Shown: positions 54,740 to 64,000, numbered from the stretch's first letter. The stretch is 64,000 nucleotides of DNA from Periplaneta americana (GCF_040183065.1 NC_091119.1:61056892-61120891), one strand, 5' to 3'. The notes: generated by a model from the sequence alone, not told the origin. Numbers and translations: made by a program.

Positions 54740-55988
54740 GTTCATGAGAAGAAGGAGCCATTGCTAGAATGTTTTCAAACCATAATGGAATCTGAAACAT
54801 CTAACAACATCACAATAAATGAGGCAAGCGCCCTGGTGCGTACTCTTGAAGATCCTGAATTCAATTTGTGGCTAAGTTTTTTTCATTTATTGATGTATCA
54901 TGTAGATATATTATACAGCCAACTACAACATCGCCAGTTAGATATTTCTAAGGTTCAAATCTGCATATAAAAAATTAAGTTATGGTTTATTTCACGACAC
55001 TCGCAACTGCAGGGGTTATATCAGCATCGCCCGTGTGCCAGAATTTTGTCCCACAGGATTCTTTTAAATGCCAGTAAATCTACTGACATGAGTCCGTCTC
55101 ATTTAAACACACTTAAATGCCATCGACCTGGGCCGGAATCGAACTCGCAACTGACTATGCTAATGAGGCCGACTTTGCATATCAAGCTTTGTTAATGCCA
55201 GTAGTGTCAGAGTTGTAAGCTCCAATACCGGTTGTGGAGCTAGATCGGAGCTTGAACTTGCTTATGTCTGTGGAAACACCGGAGCACGCAACCAGTCTAG
55301 TGGAGTGCTCCACTCCGTTTAGTCCCTGTCTGACATCGCTGGTTAATTCCATACAGACAATATGGAACAGTGCATAGTTGAGCAGCGAGATCTGTGAAAA
55401 TGAAAACCCTAAACAGCATCGTAAGATCGAAGGGATTCAGACAAGGGTTGCGGCAGCGAAGGAAGTGTGTGACCTCACATCACACAAGCTAACACCCGAT
55501 TCCATTTCATAGATCATCTGATATTATCTTCTCTTCTGTGTCAAGAAAAATTTGAATACTATAAAAGCTCATTTCCTGAAAATGACCTGAAGGTATATGT
55601 GAAGCTTTTTCCAATGTTCGATAAAGACAAACTAAAAACGGAACTCACTGTGTTGTATCAGAGACAAGAATTCAGAAATATCAGTGACGCAGTCAAGCTC
55701 TTGCAGTTTCTTCTATCTGAGAACTTGCAGGCCTCATTTTCAGAAGTTGTGGCACTACTACGCATAGCTATCACCATACCAATGACAGCTTCCAAACCAG
55801 GAAGTTGCTTTTCGTGTTTGAAGAGAGTAAAATCCTATCTCAGAAATACGATGAGAGAAGAGAGACTGACCGCATTAGCTATGTTTTCCATTGTAAAGAC
55901 TATGTTAAATGACATATCGGATTTTAATAAGAAGATGATTTTAAAATTTGCAACCTACAAGACAAGGCGCATGGAACTAACCTTTAAA
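54740..55988 (+). pseudogene. hAT transposase (ZMYM1-like), C-terminal half, decayed
   Basis: INEASALVRTLEDPEFNLWL and LLMYHVDILYSQLQHRQLDI (54761-54970), then a SINE-2, then LKTELTVLYQRQEFRN, AVKLLQFLLSENLQASFSEV, IAITIPMTASKPGSCFSCLK, VKSYLRNTMREERLTALAMF and KFATYKTRRMELTFK before the stop at 55989-55991. The order is the hAT dimerisation domain. The usual A-S-x-E-R-S-F-S is altered to ASKPGSCFS. Confidence 0.8.
54982..55173 (-). repeat. SINE-2 copy in the hAT
   Basis: Reverse-orientation copy of the 30337-30556 SINE: TTATTTCACGACACTCGCAA to CCGGAATCGAACTCGCAACT. The A box part is diverged. Confidence 0.85.
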
Positions 55989-56609
55989 TAATGTAAGTTG
56001 CATTGTTTTTTTTTTTTTTTTGTATGCAGCCCCCCCCTGAATTCAATATCCTCGAGCCGCCACTGCATCGTAATGTTTCTGTTACTGTGCAGAACACATA
56101 TACAGCGTGTCCAGTGGCAGTGTGTGTGCTAAAATAAAGAATTAAGACATGTGGTAGTATGTTAAACTTCCCTGTTCTTCCAGAAGTCAACATTGTGTCA
56201 AAAGAAAAAAAGAATGACTCATGCAGAATTTTGAAGTAACAGGAGAGGCAAAGGACTTGTACACAACCGTTCTAGCAGATGTGTCCCATTAGACTTTAGT
56301 GACAAAATTGTACTTTTGTGTTGACACTAATAATTTTCTTCAATTTTATTGGTGTTGTAATGAGATTCATATGAAGATAGATTGCATCTATCGACTTTTG
56401 AAAAAAATTCTTATTTTTTGTGCATATAATTAACAGGTAATAAAAAAAAAAGGGTTTATATTTTTCAAATCTACTTCCATTGCCTTAGAACAAAGAATGC
56501 TTCCTGTGAAAATTGTTGTAAAATAAACATTTGTATGTTTAAATTAAAAAATGTAATTTCTGTAAAATCTTGATTTCTGCATCTATCGACTTTTGCAGAA
56601 ACGCTCCTG

Positions 56610-57327
56610 AATTGTTCATGTTGAACACACTCAGGTGTTCTTAAGAGTGGATTAAGACGTGACTAAAGTAGCCACTCAAGAATTTTACCAAAATAATCCA
56701 AGAGACACATTGGTCTGTAATTTTGTGGCAATATAGAATCCTTTCGTGGTTTAGCAATAGCTGTAATTATTGCACATTTCCATGCTTGAGGAAAGTATAG
56801 ATTAATCGAAAACAAGTGTTATAAATTTTACTAAGGTGTAGACTACAATAGCTCGATTTGGTACTTAGAATGTAACTAGTCTTTATAGAACAGAGGAATA
56901 ACATTAGTAGCAACAGAACTAGCTAGATATAGAATAGACTTGGTGGGAGTACAGGAGGCTAGGTTAGATGGCAATGGCATTTCACAAATAGGAGATTACT
57001 TGTAACAGGATTCTTTATCCATAAAAGAATAAAATTAGCAGTAAAAAAGAATCTTGCTCAGGATAGGGACCGATGGTGGGCTTATGTGAGGGTGACTATG
57101 AACCTCCAGATTCCTTAAAAGCCATTTGTAAGTAAGTATAATAGCTTGCCTAGGAAGTTGTTTCAATGCAATGGGCTTTAAATCATCTGGTCCAGCAGCT
57201 TTGTTCAATGGAAGTTTTGTATATGGTTTTGACTTCGTTTGGAGTGACATTGGGTATGGATTCTGCAGGCTATTGCCGAATCTATTCTGTCATTGTGACC
57301 TCATGATTGAATATAGCATCACCAGTT
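56610..57327 (-). mobile_element. LINE-J copy 1, 5' part
   Basis: Reverse strand reads SIPNVTPNEVKT, LNKAAGPDDLKPIALKQLP (57220-57160), a short LINE-A insert, then AIAKPRKDSILPQNYRPMCL and ECVQHEQF ending at the AATT shared with the DUF7869 element. It continues at 50173. 5'-truncated where LINE-J copy 2's G run begins. Confidence 0.78.
57051..57137 (+). mobile_element. LINE-A, extreme 3' fragment
   Basis: Only the last 87 bp: the codons for LAQDRDRWWAYV, MNLQIP and the TAAG tail. Inserted in LINE-J copy 1. Confidence 0.88.
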
Positions 57328-57900
57328 CCCCCCCCCCCCCAGAAATGTAAATTTATTTAAGTACCAGGTCGCAAAATGGACCCATGCCATTTACAAGATG
57401 TATATGTAATATAGTACATGATTCAGTATAAAAATATAATTTACATTCAAACACTTTCACCAAGAGTGAAGTGTTTTACAAGAAATCATTCATTCATTTT
57501 GACTTAAACACGAGAAATGACTAAGCTATTGAGCAGTGGATTTGGATGTGTTCTTTCAGATTTTATAAATTTGTTTCTGGCATTTTGAATATAACTTAAT
57601 CACTAAATAACATTATATTTAGTTTCTCATATAGTTGACAGTTACTGATATAGTCTGTTCCCATGATTGCCCTACATACTGATCTTTGTATTCCATCCAG
57701 TCTTTTAATATGACGTATATGAGTATTTGACCAAATTTCACAGGTGTATGACATGTACGATCGGATCAGACAAGTGTATAATAAAACTTCGACTTTAAGA
57801 GAGATGCGACTTTTGAATAGAGGATATAGCAGCATGAAACGTTGAAAAGTCCTGTCTCGGATTAAATTATGAATAGAAAAAAGTTGTCCCTAGATGGCAG
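57328..57900 (-). mobile_element. LINE-J copy 2, 3' fragment
   Basis: Reverse frame 57835-57596: MLLYPLFKSRISLKVEVLLY, TCLIRSYMSYTCEIWSNTHI, RSVCRAIMGTDYISN. Then 3' untranslated sequence parallel to copy 1 and a terminal G run (C run 57328-57340). It provides the empty-site sequence for the MITE and SINE-2 in copy 1. Confidence 0.8.
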
Positions 57901-58247
57901 CTCCTAATGGCCAGTGAAGTCACTTGTGGATATAGGTCTTATGCTTTATGTTTCTAGTCGGCCTATATGTGATTAAAACAGAGCCATCATGTTACAGGCT
58001 GGAGCATGTGTACCTTTGACAACACTGAGCAGAGGCAACGGTGAAGGCAAAATACAACACGATGTTTGACAGTATAGTGCTTTGGTTTCGTTGTGACATG
58101 TACGTTTTCGGAATTAATTTTTACAAAAGTAAGTGGATATGATCAAGATTCAGAATATTGATGTACGTAATATTTATTACGGAATCCAAGATGGTATTTT
58201 ATTTGAGTTTGAGAATACGACAGTCCTTACAGTACATACAAGGACTG
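57901..58247. other. Non-coding, nothing recognised
   Basis: No repeat or gene that I can place. It ends at the target of the next insertion. Confidence 0.45.
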
Positions 58248-58261
58248 TGCCACTTAAAATA

Positions 58262-58768
58262 CTTACTTACTTATGGCTTTTAAGGAACCCGGAGGTTCAT
58301 TGCTGCCCTTACATAAGCCCGCCATCGGTCCCTATCCTGAGCAAGATTAATCCAGTCCCTACCATCATATCCCACCTCCCTCAAATCCATTTTAATATTA
58401 TCCTCCCATCTACGTCTCGGCCTCCCCAAAGGTCTTATTCCCTCCAGCCTCCCAACTAACACTCTATATGCATTTCTGGATTCGCCCATACGTGCTACAT
58501 GCCCTGCCCATCTCAAACGTCTGGATTTAATGTTCCTAATTATGTCAGATGAAGAATACAATGCGTGCAGTTCTGCGTTGTATAACTTTCTCCATTCTCC
58601 TGTAACTTCATCTTAGCCCCAAATATTTTCCTAAGAACCGTACTCTCAAACACCTCCATTCCGAGGCTTACTGTTTGGTTGCGTAACAAGCTGTTTTTAC
58701 AGTGATGGGTTGTTAGCCCTTCGCCCAACCCCCAAGCTGGGGACCACCCCTTATTGGCTGTCCACAAC
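58262..58768 (-). mobile_element. LINE-A with both ends but the middle deleted
   Basis: Perfect 14-bp target duplication TGCCACTTAAAATA (58248-58261 and 58769-58782). The 3' part encodes [14 protein letters not shown], then [20 protein letters not shown] to RVP and the TAAG tail. The 5' 110 bp (reverse strand GTTGTGGACAGCCAATAAGG ... AAGCCTCGGAATGGA) resembles what I recall as the 5' untranslated start of this LINE type, so nearly the whole coding region is missing. About 507 bp. Confidence 0.8.
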
Positions 58769-58782
58769 TGCCACTTAAAATA

Positions 58783-58996
58783 ACTTTAAAAAATTAAAAG
58801 CATAATGTTTTTATTGATGGTACAAGGGCAAATAAATAAATACTTAAAGAAATGTTGCTTGTGCCAAAAATAAATAAAGTAACGATGTACTTTTGTAATA
58901 CCCTATTCCAATTAATTAACCAATATGTAGCTAGTAAATTGACAATATTTTGCTGCTTTATTGTGTTTCACCTTCGACGTGAAAGGTTTAGGATAC

Positions 58997-59027
<31 letters not shown>

Positions 59028-59198
59028 CATGTGATTATTTATCTTGCTTTTCTATAAATATTTCAGATGCTCAGGAAGCCAGTTTTGATTTGAATCTGGC
59101 CAGTCACCATAACAATACAGTTAACCAGAATTATTTGTTATAAACTTTTTCAAATATAATTTTAAATATAACTACAGAAAACAAGTTAAAATGTAAAG
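58783..59198. other. Non-coding with an (AT)n run
   Basis: (AT)n at about 58996-59020. No gene recognised. Confidence 0.5.
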
Positions 59199-59200
59199 TA

Positions 59201-59414
59201 CCGTAAAGTGGGGTGACTTTGAATGCTGAGGTGACTTTGAACAGTAATTTATCTCCTTTCTAAATTAAATGCTGTACCCAATTGCGAAAAAACTGTTTAA
59301 GTTGTCAATAAATTAGTTCAGTTTTTTCGCAATAGGGTACAGCTTTTAGTTTAGAAGGCCACTAAATTACTGTTCAAAGTCACCTCGGAGTTCAAAGTCA
59401 CCCCACTTTACGGT
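59201..59414. mobile_element. Fold-back MITE (CCGTAAAGTGGGGTGACTTT), TA target
   Basis: The two halves are inverted copies of each other over about 95 bp per arm, outermost CCGTAAAGTGGGGTGACTTT at both ends, flanked by TA (59199-59200 and 59415-59416). GGTGACTTTGAACAGTAATTT repeats the outer word inside each arm. Non-coding, mariner-type target. Confidence 0.9.
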
Positions 59415-59416
59415 AC

Positions 59417-59835
59417 GCAAAAAAATATATAAACATAAAAAAGGAAACTATGGACATATTATAATAAAGTATGAGGGTGTAAATACAGTTAGGCCAAGTA
59501 TAAAAGATTATGAAAAGTGCAGAAACATACCTTTAATGCAATAATTATGTAACAAAATACATCATTATTAATTATGTACCGGTACCAATTAACGTAAACT
59601 CGGTGAACTTTAAATCCTGTAAATACTGGTACGGAGTGAAAAGAAACATGCTTATAAGTTATAACTAATCACAAACGAAATAATAATAAACAAACCTTGA
59701 AAACCAGTGTGCATCTACAAATTATAAATGGTTCTGACGTACAGCAGGCATTCCGAATCTTCAACAAAACAGCAAGATTTTGGGATCACAAAATAGTTGT
59801 TTAAGTCAACTTGAAAATCAACGGAGTAACGTTAT

Positions 59836-59895
<60 letters not shown>

Positions 59896-60328
59896 CAGGC
59901 GAGACACCACAATTTGGTTGGAACAACATTTATGCTACACCACAAACCACAAGTAAGACTATAAAAACGTAGTTCATAAAATCTAAAAGAACTGTCAATC
60001 ACTGTCATTATTAGCCGTAAAAATTTCCAAAGACTGTCTTGCTTTTATCACCAATACGCACTTAGTTTATAATAGTACATAAACAATTGGTACCAGTTTA
60101 ACTTTTGGTATGAGCGCGAACTTATTATTAATTTCATCGACACACGCTTATGTTATAACATTAATTTACATTGAAAATCGACATCACAAACACGTGCTTT
60201 TGAATTGTAGGCCTCTGCTTGACACTTATTGACTTGACGACGGCCTTCTTCATTTGTAGTATTGTTATTTACATTGTTGCCGATCCAAGGTTCCGGCTTT
60301 CTATGTAGATGGCTCTGAATTAAAACAT
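59417..60328. other. Non-coding, (TA)n at 59838-59893
   Basis: A long TA tract within otherwise unrecognised sequence. Confidence 0.6.
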
Positions 60329-60360
60329 CAACGAGCACAGAATGCATTCTGTGCTCGTTG
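60329..60360. repeat. Perfect 32-bp palindrome
   Basis: CAACGAGCACAGAATG followed at once by its exact reverse complement, no loop. Not obviously the end of a known element. Confidence 0.9.
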
Positions 60361-60393
60361 TAAAACATTACTTTGTTTTGCGACCCTAATAGT

Positions 60394-60421
60394 TGCTTCT
60401 TCTTCTTCTTCTTCTTCTTCG
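60394..60421. repeat. (TTC)n microsatellite
   Basis: Nine TTC units. Confidence 0.95.
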
Positions 60422-61534
60422 TTAATGCATTATAAGAAAACCGGAACTGTGGAACTTCCTTACATTACTAAGTAGATGTTTCACGAATTTATCCACAAAG
60501 TTAGAATGGTCTTATGAGTAGGCAGTATAAACAGCCATCGGATGCATTTCAGCAGGCGGTGTTGAAACTATTTGACAATAGAATAAACTATTCGGAGCTG
60601 CACGTTGGGGTGTATGGATTTTTTTTTTTTCGAAATTAAAAAAACGTGTGTAGAAAAGTTGTCATTTCACCTAATATACCTAAACACATATATAACATAT
60701 TGACCATCCCCATGTTAAAAACGGTAACATGTGGAAGAAAACAACCACCAGGATCGCCACCGTCGATTGAGAACGACTGCTAGAGGAAGTATAGCTGGTG
60801 CTGCTGCTGAGAGGATAGTTCTATTCTCAAAGCATGAAATTCAAGTGAGATAATTGTCAAGGCTTATAAAATCAAACCGGAACAATAACAGTACTACAAA
60901 TGAAGAAGGAAGGTCTTAATGAGAGTTATAACTAGTCACCTCCTAGATGACAGTATAGTGAAATTGATAAAAAGTTGTTGCCGTCAAAGACTATAAGGCT
61001 GAGCAAGCTGTTACATATGTGATCTGGGCTTAAAAGCACAAACAAATTGGAGTTCCAGATTAGATTTTCAACGGTGCGCAATTATTAAAAATGAAATTAA
61101 ATGGTATTTCGTATTATTATAAAATCTAGAGTCGTTCAGACTTCAGACGATGTAAATGCATAGACGACCGAGGAGTTTTGATTAACCACTTTATCTCATA
61201 CATTTTTGTAACAATTAAAGAGATTTGTCTATTAACTTAATTTTTTTCCCCTTCAAAGTAAACAGTCGTATTCAATCAGGGTACCTCATGTATACTCTCC
61301 AGAAGCATGTTTCTTAGTGCAAAAATAGTTTATTAAATGCTTACATTGCCCGTTTAGTTGTGCTATATTTATTATCGTAAGTTCTGTTAATAAAGATTAC
61401 TATTCAATCTTATAATGAAATTACAGTATATTCTGAAATCAGGGATTTCCTGCGAGTTATTCTCTTTCTAACTCGTTGGAGATTTCTTTTTATTGGAATA
61501 TAGGGTAAAAATAGGAGTATTTTAGGAATTTGTA
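60422..61534. other. Non-coding, nothing recognised
   Basis: No open frame or repeat that I can place. Confidence 0.45.
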
Positions 61535-61868
61535 GCTTAAACCAGGGTTACCATACGCACTATAGTCGTACGCTTACGACTATTTTGAATAATTGTACGA
61601 GGTACAACCGAACTCTAAGTCGTACGCAATTTTGTACGACTATTTGACTGAAGGGACAAAATTATTTTGGAACTTACAATGTACGACTATAATTTAAAGA
61701 AAAAATAACAATTAATTTGCCCCTTTTCTAGACAACTTTTCTTCATTCAGTATGTCATTGACTAATATCCCTGATCACACATTATATGCTTTAAAGGGAT
61801 AAAAAAAAATGCTTTGAAAATCAATATGGTGAGTACACTTGCCATGCAAATCCTAAGTTAGTCATCTT

Positions 61869-62027
61869 GGGTGCTATTCATAGACATTTCGCTAGCCCGC
61901 GCTACGAGCGTGCTAAACAGGATTCATATCATATCATATAGCTAACACTGGTTTATGAATACGAAAAACGTTAGTTCGCCGATCATCCACCGAAAGCCCG
62001 CACTAAGAATGTCTATGAATAGGGCCC
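61869..62027. mobile_element. Harbinger-type MITE, 159 bp
   Basis: Ends GGGTGCTATTCATAGACATT and, read inward, GGGCCCTATTCATAGACATT. CTT on each side (61866-61868 and 62028-62030). CGCTAGCCCGCGCTA and TAGTGCGGGCTTTCG continue the inversion imperfectly. Confidence 0.8.
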
Positions 62028-62429
62028 CTTGAGCTCCAGGTTTCATGTACGGTGCGGTTATATCAAAGTAACACGAGTTCAGAGATCTGCTAACTTCATT
62101 GTGTTCAGCAATGGAAGTATTTTTTTTATGAATGAAATAGTACCGTGCTAGGTTTAAGAAATCTAGACGCGCTGACATTTTAGCGGTGTCGGATTTAAGT
62201 CGACTGCAGGTGGATTAATTTGATGTAATCATCAGCTGCCGCATTGACTGATGTTAAATATCTGCCGTTGCGCCGGCCAAAGATAAAGTTTCTGCTGGCT
62301 GTTGTTTCCGACCAAGCGTCGTCATGCTTTACCGAAAATGATAGTGTTGATGAAAGAATGGTAATTTGAATGCTAAATGTCATTGTGGATATCAACTATA
62401 ATTATTAAAATTCTTGATTGGATGAAGAA

Positions 62430-62516
62430 ATGGATGCTGAAATAGGAAAGACTGAAGAATGCTGCTTTTGCAGTGAAAGATCTGCCCTTGGACAGAACAT
62501 TATGAATGAATGAATA
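62430..62516 (+). mobile_element. RTE-like LINE 3' end (LINE-G) with (GAAT)n tail
   Basis: Carries the 3' wording GATCTGCCCTTGGACAGAAC followed by ATTATGAATGAATGAAT, matching the end of the fragment at 32881-33290. Confidence 0.75.
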
Positions 62517-62688
62517 TAAATTTATAGGCCTATGAACCATTTTTTTGGGGTGTTATGTGAAATATATTTGTGCGCACTATGTATAAAATAGTAAAATGAT
62601 GAATGTACGACAATTTTATGCTAAAATACATTTTTCATAAGTTGGTACGACGACTGCGTTACATTTATCTGGCAACCCTGGCCTAAAC

Positions 62689-62754
62689 AGGTTGGCAACA
62701 TTTCTGTCAACTGTCATGGATATTGGTGAGTATTCAATTCACGTGTGATTAAAA
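62689..62754 (+). promoter_or_regulatory. Presumed 5' flank/5' UTR of EXOSC6
   Basis: Only 66 bases remain between the hAT's target duplication and the ATG. No TATA box. ATTAAAAATGCC gives a weak start context with A at -3. The transcription start may therefore lie in or beyond the hAT. This is inference. Confidence 0.35.
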
Positions 62755-63254
62755 ATGCCGACAGATAGTAGACGATTGCAAGGTCCAGAAAATACAACTT
62801 CATACTTATTATATGTACCAAGTAACAAGTCTTATCGTGAATTTATCAAAGATATAATAACAAAAGATAAAAAGAGAAAAGATGGTCGAAAACTGAACGA
62901 GCAGCGACGAATTTGTAAGTAATACTGTTTTAAAATAACTTTTAATTTAGAATTTTCACTGTTAAAAAGTCACTGTACGTAATTATATTTGGTTTTACAG
63001 ATATGAAGACTGGAGTTGTAAGTCAGGCCAAAGGTTCCGCGTATATAGAACAAAACAATACAAAAGTAATATGTTCCGTCTTCGATCCACGTGAGATACC
63101 CCGTAAATCTGACTATAGTGTAAATGGAGAGTTGTATTGTGAATTCAGATTCGCTCCATTTTCATGCATGAAATGGAGAGGCCATCAAGCAGATTCATAT
63201 GAGAAAGAATGCAGTTTAATATTACGAAGAGCATTAGAACCTGCTGTTTGTAGA
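62755..63254 (+). CDS. EXOSC6: Exosome complex component MTR3, exons 1-2 (partial gene)
   Basis: Exon 1 62755-62914 starts MPTDSRRLQGPENTTSYLLY and ends ...RKDGRKLNEQRRI plus one base before GTAAGT. Exon 2 63001-63254 follows TTGGTTTTACAG: YMKTGVVSQAKGSAYIEQNN, TKVICSVFDPREIPRK, LYCEFRFAPFSCMKWRG and LILRRALEPAVCR, then GTAAGT. The 138 codons are in frame with no stop, and the donor at 63255 is in phase 0. R-x-D-G-R-K, G-S-A-Y-I-E and C-S-V-x-x-P-R-E are the RNase PH fold of the MTR3/EXOSC6 subunit, a catalytically inactive member of the six-subunit ring of the RNA exosome that threads RNA for 3'-5' decay in nucleus and cytoplasm. The remaining exons are beyond the window. Confidence 0.92.
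62915..63000 (+). other. EXOSC6 intron 1
   Basis: 86 bp, GTAAGT to TTTTACAG, interrupting a Tyr codon (phase 1). Confidence 0.88.
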
Positions 63255-64000
63255 GTAAGTATTTAATTGGTACCGGTAATGATTTAAATGCACGCCATAC
63301 CCTACATCTGATATTTCAATTGTTACTTCTGATCATGTACCAAAATACTGTACAGGATAACAAGACAGTTTATATCTGACAACTTCAGCATTCAGCTGGT
63401 AAGATTTTAAGGTTACCGATAAGTTTGATTGCAGGTGCTGTCAGTTATGCCTATTTGTTAATCCCAAGTGCAATGTCGGAATGTTGTCTTGCATTATGCC
63501 TAAGATGCACTTACTCGAACTAACTAGCACTGTATAGGCTACACCTTGCATAGGCCTATATGAATCTGAAACAGGTTAGATTAGGATTTTGTTATGCTTT
63601 GCATATACGATGAACTTTATCTCCACAAAAAATTCCGTATAAATTCAACGATTTTCACTTCCAAAATCACCGGAACTACTTGAGTGCTAGCTTCACTAGG
63701 GTGTAACAAACAAATCCATAATACGTGTTTCAGAAGAAAGGAAAATGGTTTCAGGGGCATATTTGGTTGGACCTATATTTACTAGCAGAACCATTTGCCT
63801 AATTAAGGATCCAAGTTTATTCAGCTATTGGATGAAATTATTTGTTATTATAATAAATGCATTAAAATTACTTTTTCCACCTAAGTCACTTATTTAATTA
63901 ATATGATGTTACATCCTTTTTCTGGAGAGGTCTTCAATTACAGGCCTGTTTTATATACTGACGGTGAGGTGACCACGATGCGTGTTTCTGTTAGAATTAA
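63255..64000 (+). other. EXOSC6 intron 2, 5' part
   Basis: Starts GTAAGT. No later exon of the MTR3 protein is recognisable before the window ends. No repeat identified. Confidence 0.65.

Larger units (their letters stand above)
54109..56065 (+). mobile_element. hAT element (ZMYM1-like type) in the DUF7869-like gene
   Basis: Ends CAGGGGCAGCTTTCGAAGGG and, read inward at the right, CAGTGGCGGCTCGAGGATAT. Flanks CATTGTAA (54101-54108) and CATCGTAA (56066-56073) match at 7 of 8. A G/C-rich block of G runs follows each end, as in the CAGTGGCGGCTCG group of hAT elements. It carries a decayed transposase (54740-55988) and a SINE-2. Confidence 0.88.
50732..56130 (+). pseudogene. DUF7869-like transposase candidate, interrupted twice
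   Basis: Exon 1 (50732-51245): MDPGDEMIMIQEVV, one shift at a GTGG repeat, then a Lys-rich stretch, FMTITSPKRRVVN, VSIKYSIRKTDGHIIPVCAS and GFSKDRLSLLANRF. It ends CAG before GTAAGA (51246). After the LINE, exon 2 (about 53263-53860): HTDSCSTCKTCLFQIKAE, ICFDLQQNQPLPKLSV, VFYARQVWLYNLCVM, FYTWLETQSSRGCNQVTSAL and IHLFSDSCASQNKNS. One base shift near 53840 leads to SHSYMAPDRVFGTIENDYRR (53853 on) and ITYSKTSGKHC, cut by the hAT at 54109. After 56066 the frame resumes NVSVTVQNTY and stops. The Asp of CFDLQQ, the Asp of LFSD and an acidic residue of DRVFGTIE could form a DDE triad, which is inference. The family name is from memory. Confidence 0.65.
50174..56609 (+). mobile_element. DUF7869-type TIR transposon, element 1 (candidate new superfamily)
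   Basis: The 37-bp inverted ends (50174-50210 and 56573-56609) match at 34 positions. The left begins GAGGAGCGTTTTTGCAAAAG and the right, read inward, CAGGAGCGTTTCTGCAAAAG. AATT flanks both (50170-50173 and 56610-56613). Excising the element restores the reverse-strand RT motif E-Q-F-G-F-R of LINE-J across one AATT. The terminal word CAAAAGTYGATAGATGC recurs inward at 50332-50348 and, inverted, at 56384-56400. Inside is one spliced-looking gene on the + strand (50732 to about 56250) of the DUF7869 type, now broken by LINE-A (51280-53262) and a hAT (54109-56065). Without those the element would be about 2.5 kb. Confidence 0.8.
61543..62680. mobile_element. hAT-type element with CAGGGTTRCCA ends
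   Basis: Left CAGGGTTACCATACGCACTA, right read inward CAGGGTTGCCAGATAAATGT. Flanks GCTTAAAC (61535-61542) and GCCTAAAC (62681-62688) match at 7 of 8. GTACGAC words repeat near both ends (GTCGTACGC, TTGTACGACTA, GGTACGACGAC). No transposase. It contains a Harbinger-type MITE and a LINE-G end. Its right end lies 74 bp before the EXOSC6 start codon. Confidence 0.75.

Noticed and set aside
1..64000. Endogenous viral sequence
   Set aside because: All RT domains seen have LINE-type neighbours (YADD boxes with LINE thumb, RNase H or R2-type endonuclease). No LTR, gag, protease, integrase or envelope-like frame was found.

Overview
This is insect nuclear DNA, most likely from a cockroach (Periplaneta-like). 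The organism call is inference. It rests on AT-rich sequence, GT/AG introns, two insect-type housekeeping genes, and several LINE and SINE families that I associate from memory with Blattodea, especially the LINE whose 3' end reads ...MNLRVP followed by (TAAG)n. There is no operon structure, no viral gene, no rRNA gene, no CRISPR array and no functional tRNA gene that I can support.

Host genes are few. SF3B5, a small U2 snRNP splicing factor, is complete and single-exon in its coding part at 40359-40616 (+). The first two coding exons of the exosome subunit MTR3/EXOSC6 lie at 62755-63254 (+), and the gene runs off the right edge. Nearly everything else is mobile DNA, much of it nested.

Layout. 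1-1.2 kb: right half of a Buster-type hAT inserted in an unnamed transposase-like gene. 1.6-2.4 kb: Tc1/mariner-type element, copy 1. 2.5-6.9 kb: a Transib element (RAG1 relative) with CACAGTG termini and a perfect 5-bp target duplication, itself hit by a hAT. 7.4-9.6 kb: LINE with reverse transcriptase (RT) and RNase H. 10-18.3 kb: pieces of the TAAG-tailed LINE (LINE-A), including a 640-codon open RT, and R2-like restriction-like-endonuclease LINE pieces, one nested in another. 18.4-19.7 kb: P-like element with a THAP domain. 23.2-27.6 kb: a Harbinger-like element containing a second DNA transposon, containing a LINE, containing a hAT. 28-33 kb: Merlin, pogo and RTE-like fragments, a SINE, and Tc1/mariner copy 2. 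33.8-35.7 kb: a TIR element encoding a DUF7869-like protein. 36.1-38 kb: a MITE abutting a hAT. 38-43 kb: SINEs around SF3B5. 43.7-47.2 kb: two more R2-like 3' ends and a Tc1 transposase piece. 48.2-57.9 kb: a jockey-like LINE split by a 6.4-kb DUF7869 element that was itself hit by a LINE and a hAT. 58-62.7 kb: an internally deleted LINE, several MITEs and a hAT ending 74 bp before the EXOSC6 start codon.

The strongest candidate for something undescribed is the DUF7869 element at 50174-56609. It has 37-bp terminal inverted repeats, an AATT target duplication that can be checked against the reading frame it interrupts, internal repeats of its terminal motif, and a gene with a plausible DDE-type catalytic pattern. 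A second, shorter DUF7869 element at 33826-35724 shows the same organisation and a near-AATT target. Boundaries below come from reading terminal repeats, target duplications and frames by eye. Family names are from remembered protein motifs, not from a search.
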